From Blastocatellia bacterium (GTDB lineage Bacteria > Acidobacteriota > Blastocatellia > Chloracidobacteriales > JADJPF01): DNA of 8,084 nucleotides. The stretch spans positions 1 through 8,084 of the forward strand of contig JAHFUF010000198.1 in NCBI GenBank assembly GCA_023265235.1, read 5' to 3'. Below are positions 1-5,335 of this stretch, piece after piece. The position numbers were made by a program, and so were the translations under genes. Under the pieces are notes generated by a model. That model did no database searches. It was not told the DNA's origin and worked only from the letters and a program-made list of their open reading frames with translations. Position 1 is the stretch's first letter. Each line of letters starts with the position of its first letter.

Positions 1-212
1 GTTTTAACTTACTCTTAAAAGATGTTAGTGCTACTTTAATCTCTGTTGCATTTTTGGGTGAGCCATTAGGGGCAGCTTTACTAGCTTGGTTAATTTTTGG
101 AGAAGTCCCTACGTTGCTTACATTTATTGGTGGTGGTTTTGTTCTAGCAGGCATCTATTTTGTTCAACTAGACCCACCAACAAAAAATATTTTGCCTAAA
201 GAAAATAATTAA
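1..212 (+). CDS. EamA/DMT-family transporter, C-terminal fragment
   Basis: The open frame enters from the left edge (first full codon at 3) and ends at a TAA at 210-212, giving the last 69 residues of a larger protein. It reads as the closing part of an EamA (drug/metabolite transporter) domain. The signature SVAFLGEPLGAALLAWLIFGE, in which a helix carries the conserved G-E-P, is followed by a second glycine-rich helix (FIGGGFVLAGIYFVQL) and a short polar tail. This family exports small metabolites such as amino acids through ten inner-membrane helices arranged as two EamA repeats; only the last two helices are here. The substrate cannot be told. The gene lies 37 bp upstream of the next gene on the same strand, so read-through is possible. 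Confidence 0.85.
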   Translation, partial: FNLLLKDVSATLISVAFLGEPLGAALLAWLIFGEVPTLLTFIGGGFVLAGIYFVQLDPPTKNILPKENN

Positions 213-214
213 GT

Positions 215-242
215 TTGACTATAAATAATTTTTAATTATTGT
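215..242 (+). promoter_or_regulatory. possible promoter for the zinc-ribbon membrane protein gene
   Basis: TTGACT (215-220) is a five-of-six match to a -35 box. TATTGT (237-242), 16 bases on, is a four-of-six match to a -10 box. Transcription would start at about 249-250, on or next to the ATG at 250, giving a leaderless or nearly leaderless message. This would fit the absence of a Shine-Dalgarno sequence. In such AT-rich DNA this match may be chance. Confidence 0.2.
224..240. repeat. AT-only inverted repeat between transporter and membrane-protein genes
   Basis: AATAATT, a TTT spacer and AATTATT form a perfect 7-base inverted repeat with a 3-base loop, 11 bases past the transporter stop codon. 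With no G-C pairs the hairpin is weak and no T-run follows, so it is a poor intrinsic terminator. It overlaps the candidate promoter and could simply reflect base composition. Confidence 0.3.
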
Positions 243-249
243 TAATAGT

Positions 250-1179
250 ATGGCAAACAATTTTCGAGTAAAAACTAAAACTAAATCTCTCAGATGTGAA
301 ATTTGTCATCAAACAGACCAATTTGATGTGGACACAGAAATTTGTCTACGTTGCCAAAGTCTAGTGATTTCTAACCTAGTTCCTCAAACTAACAACCACT
401 TTCAAGATTGGATGGTCAATTTAGGTGCAACACAAAGGGAAACACTTTTTCCTATACGAGAGATTTTTACTGTACTTAGACAAGGACTACGGCTTTATTG
501 GCAGAGGTTTTTTCTCTTTTTTAGCCTTACAGCAACAGTATTAATTCCTTTAGGCTTTTTAACAGAAGACTTTACTCATTATCAGCTAGGAATAACCGAC
601 TCTTTTTATAGATTAGCTATTGTTTATGGGGTGCCTTTTGTAATTACTTCTTTAACTATAGGCGCAATAAACTTAGCTATTTTTGAGTCTAGTCAAAACC
701 AGCAAACCTCTTTTTTATCTGTTTATAGTAAGCTTTTTAGTCGTGGTTTTCGTTTCTTTTTTACTTCTATTGTAGGGCAAGTCTATCAATTAATTGGAGT
801 TTGGTTTTGTTTTTTAGGAGTGCTTTATACTTTCCCTAGTGGAGCATTTGCTTCGGAGACTGCTATAGTTGAGCAAAAATACGGCATGGAAGCCTTTCGA
901 GCTAGTCACCGTATGGGGATGCGTGCTCCAATATTTTTGTTATTCTTAGGGCTTTTTAACTTGGGTGTTCCTAGGCTTGGTTCAGATTTTATTGCTAGCC
1001 TTTTTATTAATAATGTAAAGCAATATGGAATAAGCTTGGACGATTTAGCCTATTTGACTTTAATTTGCTTACAGGTATTTATTTTCCCCTTATTTTTAAT
1101 TATTAAAATGTTGACATACTTGCGGTTACGTCCTCAAGAGTCGGAGCCAACTCAATCAACGGTAAACTCTAGAAGATAA
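250..1179 (+). CDS. Membrane protein with N-terminal zinc ribbon
   Basis: Function not recognised. The 309-residue product starts with a four-cysteine ribbon, C16-x2-C19-x12-C32-x2-C35, which probably binds one zinc ion. A polar stretch follows, then about five hydrophobic segments near residues 84-104, 121-145, 168-194, 225-245 and 265-290, and a short polar tail. The stretch from the third helix on (a long helix ending in F-P-S-G, then A-x-x-x-A-I-V-E, then G-x-E-A-F-x-A-S-H-R-M) resembles the pattern in DUF975 or GlpQ-membrane-domain-like integral proteins, where a proline-glycine helix end is followed by a V-E motif and an A-L-x-x-S helix. That resemblance is by eye. There is no signal peptide, and the ribbon is probably cytoplasmic. 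The start has no visible Shine-Dalgarno sequence. The gene points towards the redox operon and is separated from it by a hairpin, so it is probably an independent unit. Confidence 0.8.
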   Translation: MANNFRVKTKTKSLRCEICHQTDQFDVDTEICLRCQSLVISNLVPQTNNHFQDWMVNLGATQRETLFPIREIFTVLRQGLRLYWQRFFLFFSLTATVLIPLGFLTEDFTHYQLGITDSFYRLAIVYGVPFVITSLTIGAINLAIFESSQNQQTSFLSVYSKLFSRGFRFFFTSIVGQVYQLIGVWFCFLGVLYTFPSGAFASETAIVEQKYGMEAFRASHRMGMRAPIFLLFLGLFNLGVPRLGSDFIASLFINNVKQYGISLDDLAYLTLICLQVFIFPLFLIIKMLTYLRLRPQESEPTQSTVNSRR

Positions 1180-1181
1180 AG

Positions 1182-1207
1182 AGGGGCAGACACATAGGTC
1201 TGCCTCT
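1182..1207. terminator. strong hairpin between convergent genes (bidirectional terminator or REP-like palindrome)
   Basis: AGGGGCAGAC (1182-1191) pairs with GTCTGCCTCT (1198-1207) over ten bases with one G-U pair, around a 6-base loop ACATAG. It begins three bases after the stop codon of the zinc-ribbon gene and ends 28 bases beyond the stop of the convergent polyferredoxin gene. It is by far the most GC-rich inverted repeat in this AT-rich window. Downstream T content is modest on both strands (ATTTAATTT on plus; CTCTTTATCTT on minus), so it is not a textbook rho-independent terminator. The position suits a shared stop signal, and the sequence also looks like a dispersed intergenic palindrome. 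Confidence 0.6.
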
Positions 1208-1235
1208 ACAATTTAATTTAAAATAAACAATAATC

Positions 1236-2585
1236 CTATTTTCTGTTTAATTGATATAACTTACTTTGTAGATCATGAGGATGATTTTTATTTACACGAC
1301 CAAAACTAAGAACATCCATAGGACAGCTAACAACACAAGCAGAGCAACGCACACATTGTACATCATCCATAGGGCGACCTTGACTAGCATAACCCATTAC
1401 ATCTATGCCCATGTGACAAACCTTAGTACAAATATCACAGCTAATACACTTTTTTTTATCAGCAAAAATCCTATAAGTAGAAAATTTGTTGTAAATGTTC
1501 ATTAAAGCTGCTAGTGGACAACCATAGCGGCACCAAGTACGCCCAGAGTAAAAAAAATATGTTCCTAACCCAACTACACCAGCAAACCCTATATCTATAA
1601 GTAATGTATAGCATTTATGTAGGTTTTCGCTGATTTGTGTCAGGCTACTACCAAAAATATTTGTTGCCCCATAAGACGTCCAATGGCCTATTATCCAAAC
1701 AAAAGAGATTGCAAAAATAATTAATAATATTACTTGACTTAGGTTTTCCCATTTTTTTGCAGCCCTACCATGTGGAGCAAGTGTCCGATAACTATCACCA
1801 AGAGTTTCTGCTAGTCCACCACAAGAGCAAATCCAGCCACAATAAGCACCTTTGCCAAAATAGTAGATTAAAACAGGAATGATAATAAAAGTTTGTATTA
1901 TGCTAACTACTAGCCAAAACATTATTGGTTGATAAGTAAGGACATTATAAATAAATAATGGATAAGCCAAAATAAAGCCATAAACTCGCCAGTAGGAGCC
2001 ATCAGGAAAAGCATGTTGTTCTAGCCATTGAGGTAAAAGTTTATGCTCAACTGTCCAAGGTAGAAAGTATTGGGGTAAAAGAAAAAGCAAAAATACTTGA
2101 AAAAAAATTAATGAAATAGTTTGTTTGGTTATATAGGAGTTTTTTTTATCAATAATTCGTTTAGTACCAAAGGTTATTATTGCTAGGCTGTAGAGAAAGC
2201 TGTACCAAAAATCAGGAGGTTTTTCTAGTAATAAAAAACGTTCCTTGCCACTAACATACCAAAGTGAAAATAGTGAGATTGCTAGGGTTACTATAGCTAT
2301 AATTATTGGAATAGTAACATTTTTTATTGTCTGTTTTTGTACACGTAAGTAACCAAGAAACCCTAGAGATATTGTTAGAAAAATGGTTAAACTAGGTGCA
2401 ATCCACTCGGTTAACTGTCCTTCTTGTTGAAGTAGGGAAGTGCCATTTAGGTGTTTACCAAAATAAACTAGGGTGAAAATAAAAATAGACAAGCAGTAGA
2501 AAAAAAATCTAATTAATGTCCAACTATTTTCTATTTTAATCCCAATTTTTTCTAAAAACTCATAGGGCAGTTCTGATCCTATCAT
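1236..2585 (-). CDS. Membrane-bound 4Fe-4S polyferredoxin (NapH/NosR-like), probably the C-terminal half of a split flavoprotein fusion
   Basis: The 449-residue product has about nine hydrophobic segments (near 24-43, 62-80, 88-111, 126-140, 156-170, 200-216, 220-242, 282-300, 328-346). The membrane core carries two cysteine motifs typical of the NapH/NosR/CcoG group: YCGWICSCGG (C249, C253, C255) and WCRYGCP (C352, C356). A bacterial ferredoxin tail follows with two complete 4Fe-4S sets: C380, C383, C386, C390, and C411, C414, C417, C421-P. Proteins of this type pass electrons across or along the inner membrane. The first 20 residues (MIGSELPYEFLEKIGIKIEN) are not membrane sequence. They match the end of a thioredoxin-reductase-like flavoprotein, so the ATG at 2585 is probably an internal Met codon of an ancestral fusion. 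It has no Shine-Dalgarno sequence and overlaps the upstream stop as ATGA. If the ORF is translated alone, coupling to the upstream gene is expected. Confidence 0.9.
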   Translation of the reverse strand: MIGSELPYEFLEKIGIKIENSWTLIRFFFYCLSIFIFTLVYFGKHLNGTSLLQQEGQLTEWIAPSLTIFLTISLGFLGYLRVQKQTIKNVTIPIIIAIVTLAISLFSLWYVSGKERFLLLEKPPDFWYSFLYSLAIITFGTKRIIDKKNSYITKQTISLIFFQVFLLFLLPQYFLPWTVEHKLLPQWLEQHAFPDGSYWRVYGFILAYPLFIYNVLTYQPIMFWLVVSIIQTFIIIPVLIYYFGKGAYCGWICSCGGLAETLGDSYRTLAPHGRAAKKWENLSQVILLIIFAISFVWIIGHWTSYGATNIFGSSLTQISENLHKCYTLLIDIGFAGVVGLGTYFFYSGRTWCRYGCPLAALMNIYNKFSTYRIFADKKKCISCDICTKVCHMGIDVMGYASQGRPMDDVQCVRCSACVVSCPMDVLSFGRVNKNHPHDLQSKLYQLNRK

Positions 2586-2597
2586 TTTGAAACCACA
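2582..2597 (-). other. frame break joining the flavoprotein and polyferredoxin ORFs
   Basis: The upstream frame ends with TGA at 2584-2582. The downstream frame is open only from 2597, because TGA stands at 2600-2598 in that frame. A switch from one to the other must therefore occur within these 16 bases. Reading on the minus strand, GTG GTT TCA AAA TGA becomes GTG GTT TTC AAA ATG ATA with one added T, giving DVVFKMIGSELP, an uninterrupted flavoprotein end. An added A in the A4 run would also restore the frame. Equally, a -1 slip of tRNA-Lys on the A4 run just before the stop would join the frames. Confidence 0.75.
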
Positions 2598-3565
2598 TCA
2601 TTAGGTAGAGTTACATCTTTTTTTCCTACTATCAGGGTTACAGTTTGGTCATGAATTTCTTTAACTTGTGAATTAAAAATAGCTTTTAGTTTGTTTTCTT
2701 TAATATATTGAGCAGTTTTTGTGGCATTAGCGGGTTTAAGGCGGAAAAACCTTTCTTGTCGATAAGACAAAGTAACATTATTGCCTGTTTCTACTAGGGC
2801 TAAAGCAGCTTCTATTGCAGAGTCTCCACCTCCAACTACTAAAATATTTTGGTTTTGATAGTCTAGAGGGCTATAAAGTTTATTACTTACTTTAGCAAGC
2901 TTTTCCCCCTTAATATTTAGCTTACGAGAATTAGCTGATTGTCCAATTGCTAATATTATTTTCCTAGCAAAGAGACTAGGGGCGTTTTCTATTAAAACTT
3001 CAAAAATACCATCACTATTTTTTTTAATGCCCTGGACTTTTGCTCCTTCACAAATGGACAATTTTTCTTGCTCTAACACTTTGTACCAAGCTGTTAATGT
3101 ATCTTCTTTTGTTGCTTCAGTAACAGGTAAAATACTTGGTGAAGTAATTGTGGTAGGTTCAGCAAAAATTAGTTTTCCGCTAGGAAAATTAAGGATTGTA
3201 TTAGCGATACGGTTTGCTTCTAGGACAATATATTTAAGGTTTTCTTTTTTTGCTTGTAGAGCAGCAGAAAGCCCAGCTGCTCCTGCACCGATTATTGCTA
3301 CATCATAATCTGTTTGAGTCGTTACTTGAGTCGCTGCTTGAGTAGTGGCTTTTTCTTCTGCTAGTTCTTGAGCAATCTTACTAATTACTTCGTGTCCCTG
3401 CTTAGTAGCAAATTTTAATAATGGTAGCCCAGTAATATCTCCAACTAAGTAAAGTCCGATTATTTCTGATTGGTAATTATTTTTGATTATTGGGTAATAT
3501 TGGACATCACCAGTAGGGTTGTCTTTTTGTAACCAGCCAAAATAACGCTCAACTAAACTAAACAT
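2582..3565 (-). CDS. FAD/NAD(P)-binding oxidoreductase, thioredoxin-reductase-like (probably N-terminal half of a split fusion)
   Basis: The 327-residue protein holds an FAD-binding Rossmann motif GAGAAG (93-98), a T-x-x-x-x-I-L-A-I-G-Q type segment near 203-209, and an NAD(P)-binding motif VGGGDSAIEAA (244-254), in the order found in thioredoxin reductase relatives. There is no CxxC pair (C172 is the only cysteine), so it is not a thioredoxin reductase; electrons presumably leave the flavin for another cofactor. Residues 1-70 carry GLYLVGDITGLPLLKFATKQG (37-57), which looks like the FAD-contacting motif normally at the C-terminus of this fold, joined by a T/Q-rich linker (72-85). The protein ends abruptly at LPNDVVSK, where the family continues; the missing residues lie at the start of the next ORF. 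Its start is 5 bases after the anti-sigma stop, without a clear Shine-Dalgarno sequence, so translation is probably coupled. Confidence 0.88.
   Translation of the reverse strand: MFSLVERYFGWLQKDNPTGDVQYYPIIKNNYQSEIIGLYLVGDITGLPLLKFATKQGHEVISKIAQELAEEKATTQAATQVTTQTDYDVAIIGAGAAGLSAALQAKKENLKYIVLEANRIANTILNFPSGKLIFAEPTTITSPSILPVTEATKEDTLTAWYKVLEQEKLSICEGAKVQGIKKNSDGIFEVLIENAPSLFARKIILAIGQSANSRKLNIKGEKLAKVSNKLYSPLDYQNQNILVVGGGDSAIEAALALVETGNNVTLSYRQERFFRLKPANATKTAQYIKENKLKAIFNSQVKEIHDQTVTLIVGKKDVTLPNDVVSK
3314..3349 (-). repeat. three 12-bp imperfect tandem repeats in the linker of the oxidoreductase
   Basis: On the plus strand the units are TTGAGTCGTTAC, TTGAGTCGCTGC and TTGAGTAGTGGC, directly adjacent. 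They encode the T/Q/A-rich linker (TTQAATQVTTQ, about residues 74-84) between the N-terminal motif and the FAD domain. The units keep the reading frame. This looks like local slippage expansion in a flexible linker. Confidence 0.7.
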
Positions 3566-3570
3566 AAGTT

Positions 3571-4500
3571 CTAGTGAAAGAGTTGTGATTGCTCTGTTTC
3601 AGATGAGGAATTCATAGGTAACTGAGAGGTAATAGCATTGATTTCTTGTTCAGTCAATTGACCTGCGATAAGCCATAGATTATTTTTTAATGTACTAATG
3701 GCTCCAATCTGTAAATCAGACTCTTGTTGTAGGTATAATTTGTTTGGGACAATATTTGGGATTGTTTCTTTAAGTTTTGCTACTGTATTCTCTGAACCAT
3801 AATAAATAGAGACAGGTTTATTCCCTTTCTTATACATTAGGTGTAGGAAAGGTGCATTGTAGACTTTACAAGGGTGTAAATTATAAAATTCTATCCCTAA
3901 GCTGTTTAATTGAGGTAGTTTAATATTGTTTACTTCTAATAGATTTTCTGTTGAATGCCCTTTATGCCAACCGATATTTGATAATTCAATAACATTACAA
4001 AGTTGATGGTTACGCGCTACGCCGCTCATTAATGGGCCTGTAGTCGTAGAATAGTAAGTTATAGCAAAAAGGCTTAAAAACACAATTGCTAAAGAGGCAG
4101 CAAGAGACAAAAGTATTTTCTTTCCCCCTGCTAACCGCCTTTGATGTGTATTTAGTCTAACCACATTATTTGTTGATGCTGTTTCTGCTGAAGTATATGA
4201 GTTAACTGGGGTTTGTGAAGTTTGAGCCTGAGGAGATGTTTGAGGGTTTATCGCTATCTGTGACTTAACATAAGCATTAATTGTGCTAGCACGAGATATT
4301 AGGGACAGATCTTGTTTATCTATTTGCTCAACAGCAGATCTAACTAAGTTGGAAACATTTGTCAGAAAAGCTAGTTCCCTTTCGCATAGAGAACACTTTT
4401 CTAGATGATTAGCTACTGTTAATGTGGTAGTGGGGTCTAATTCATTTTCTAAATAAGCAGATAGTAGCTCATTAATTTGATGGCAGTTAAGCAAGTTCAT
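3571..4500 (-). CDS. Membrane zinc-finger anti-sigma factor with C-terminal extracytoplasmic domain
   Basis: The 309-residue protein begins with a zf-HC2/ZAS domain: C6, H32, C36 and C39, with the hallmark H-x3-C-x2-C. In this family the domain sits in the cytoplasm and holds the partner ECF sigma factor inactive. A low-complexity S/T/Q-rich stretch (about 86-112) and a basic patch lead to a single membrane helix (about 129-150, LLSLAASLAIVFLSLFAITYY). The remaining 160 residues are probably outside the membrane and contain two cysteines (C168, C211) and several histidines (H165, H179, H182, H209, H220). The segment HLMYKKGNKPVSIYYG (220-235) resembles the C-terminal beta domain found in many anti-sigma factors. 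The signal sensed is unknown; redox or metal stress is an inference from the Cys/His content and the redox genes downstream. It follows the sigma gene by 26 bp. Confidence 0.9.
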   Translation of the reverse strand: MNLLNCHQINELLSAYLENELDPTTTLTVANHLEKCSLCERELAFLTNVSNLVRSAVEQIDKQDLSLISRASTINAYVKSQIAINPQTSPQAQTSQTPVNSYTSAETASTNNVVRLNTHQRRLAGGKKILLSLAASLAIVFLSLFAITYYSTTTGPLMSGVARNHQLCNVIELSNIGWHKGHSTENLLEVNNIKLPQLNSLGIEFYNLHPCKVYNAPFLHLMYKKGNKPVSIYYGSENTVAKLKETIPNIVPNKLYLQQESDLQIGAISTLKNNLWLIAGQLTEQEINAITSQLPMNSSSETEQSQLFH

Positions 4501-4507
4501 AATTATT

Positions 4508-4512
4508 TCCTT
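4508..4512 (-). promoter_or_regulatory. Shine-Dalgarno site of the anti-sigma gene
   Basis: On the minus strand AAGGA lies 7 bases before the ATG at 4500. It is the only textbook Shine-Dalgarno sequence in the window, and it supports this start codon for the anti-sigma factor. Confidence 0.7.
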
Positions 4513-4526
4513 ATTTTTATATTATT

Positions 4527-5075
4527 TTATGCTGTTGCAACATCTTCTTTTTGATCTGGGCAAATTAGTTTTTTCATCATTTGGCGGGCACGATGCAGTC
4601 GTGACATTACTGTACCCATAGGAACATTTAGCATTACAGCCGCTTCTTTATAAGAAAATTCTTCTACTAAAACTAGGAAAATTATATCTCGGTATTCTTT
4701 TGGTAAACTATTAAGTGCTGATAGTGCACCCCGTTCATCCATTTCTAATTTTGGTTCAAAGCGTAGTACATTAGCCATAGCAGGTTCGTCTACAGAAACA
4801 TGTTCAGCTAGGCTTGATAAAGACTCTCGGCGACGGTGAATCAAATTGATCATTATGCGGAAGAGCCAAGCACGGCAATTACTGCCTAGCTCAAAAGTGT
4901 GCCAATATTTCCATGCTCTAAGTAAAGTTTCTTGTACTATGTCATCTGCTTCTGAGGCGTTTCCACACATCCTAGTAGCTGTTCTTAGTAAGGTTTGGGT
5001 GTGGAGCAACGCTAAACTTTCAAAATTTTCTAACTGTTCTGTTAATGGAGGTGAAGCTGAATAATCAGTTGTCAT
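4527..5075 (-). CDS. ECF-type RNA polymerase sigma factor (sigma-70 family)
   Basis: The 182-residue protein has the two-domain layout and length of an extracytoplasmic-function sigma factor. Region 2 spans about residues 20-85 and includes ADDIVQETLLRAW (43-55), which binds the RNA polymerase clamp, and the following -10-reading segment up to the R-R-R at 81-83. Region 4 spans about 116-168, with LPKEYRDIIFLVLVEEFSYKEAA and the helix-turn-helix GTVMSRLHRAR (154-164) that reads the -35 element. The sigma-1 and sigma-3 regions are absent. It is the first gene of the leftward operon and is followed directly by its likely anti-sigma factor; such pairs usually activate their own promoter. The leader has no convincing Shine-Dalgarno sequence. 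Its target genes beyond the operon are not visible. Confidence 0.95.
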   Translation of the reverse strand: MTTDYSASPPLTEQLENFESLALLHTQTLLRTATRMCGNASEADDIVQETLLRAWKYWHTFELGSNCRAWLFRIMINLIHRRRESLSSLAEHVSVDEPAMANVLRFEPKLEMDERGALSALNSLPKEYRDIIFLVLVEEFSYKEAAVMLNVPMGTVMSRLHRARQMMKKLICPDQKEDVATA

Positions 5076-5085
5076 AAATTGTTTA

Positions 5086-5103
5086 TTCTTAGGATGTTAA
5101 GAA
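5086..5103. repeat. inverted repeat in the sigma-factor leader
   Basis: TTCTTA (5086-5091) and TAAGAA (5098-5103) are perfect inverted copies around GGATGT. The repeat lies 10 bases upstream of the sigma-factor ATG, in the expected mRNA leader. It could form a weak hairpin at the ribosome entry site or serve as an operator. It may also be chance. Confidence 0.35.
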
Positions 5104-5129
5104 TACTAGCTGTTAAACTTAGATAGGTA

Positions 5130-5143
5130 GTTTTTATAAAAAC
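5130..5143. promoter_or_regulatory. 14-bp perfect palindrome, possible operator
   Basis: GTTTTTATAAAAAC is its own reverse complement over all 14 bases. It lies 55 bp upstream of the sigma-factor start and close downstream of a possible promoter, a usual place for a dimeric repressor site. No regulator in the window is an obvious partner, and AT richness makes such palindromes less surprising. Confidence 0.3.
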
Positions 5144-5153
5144 CATTGTCCAT

Positions 5154-5182
5154 AGTTTAGTAATAAATGTTTGCTATGTTAA
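5154..5182 (-). promoter_or_regulatory. possible housekeeping promoter of the sigma-factor operon
   Basis: On the minus strand TTAACA (5182-5177, five of six to the -35 consensus) is followed after 17 bases by TAAACT (5159-5154, four of six to the -10 consensus). Transcription would start near 5147, giving a leader of about 70 bases that includes the 14-bp palindrome. The match is moderate, and the AT-rich context weakens it. Confidence 0.3.
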
Positions 5183-5194
5183 ATAGTATTTGAG

Positions 5195-5207
5195 GGAATT
5201 TTATTCC
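5195..5207. promoter_or_regulatory. GGAAT-TTT-ATTCC inverted repeat; possible ECF -35 half-sites on either strand
   Basis: GGAAT (5195-5199) and ATTCC (5203-5207) flank TTT. Read on either strand this gives GGAAT, close to the GGAAC core many ECF sigma factors use at -35. The minus-strand copy faces the sigma operon and would fit autoregulation. I see no clear matching -10 element, so this could as well be an operator or chance. Confidence 0.25.
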
Positions 5208-5335
5208 AATAGGAAAAAGTTTTTCGCTTAATTAGTAGGTTTTGAGTTATTATTGCTCTTTAACTGGAAATTCAATCACATCGTATTTATCTTTAATTTT
5301 CTAAATAACTTCATATCTGGGAGACTTTTTTTGTA

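Noticed and set aside
1275..1505. Open frame on the plus strand (76 codons) inside the polyferredoxin gene
   Set aside because: It lies opposite the ferredoxin cysteine-motif region, whose minus-strand reading is clearly conserved; its own translation is threonine-rich without any domain.
3027..3308. Open frame on the plus strand (93 codons) inside the oxidoreductase gene
   Set aside because: It is antisense to the FAD-binding motif region and has no recognisable protein features.
4846..5064. Open frame on the plus strand inside the sigma-factor gene
   Set aside because: It is antisense to sigma region 2, which is unmistakable on the other strand.
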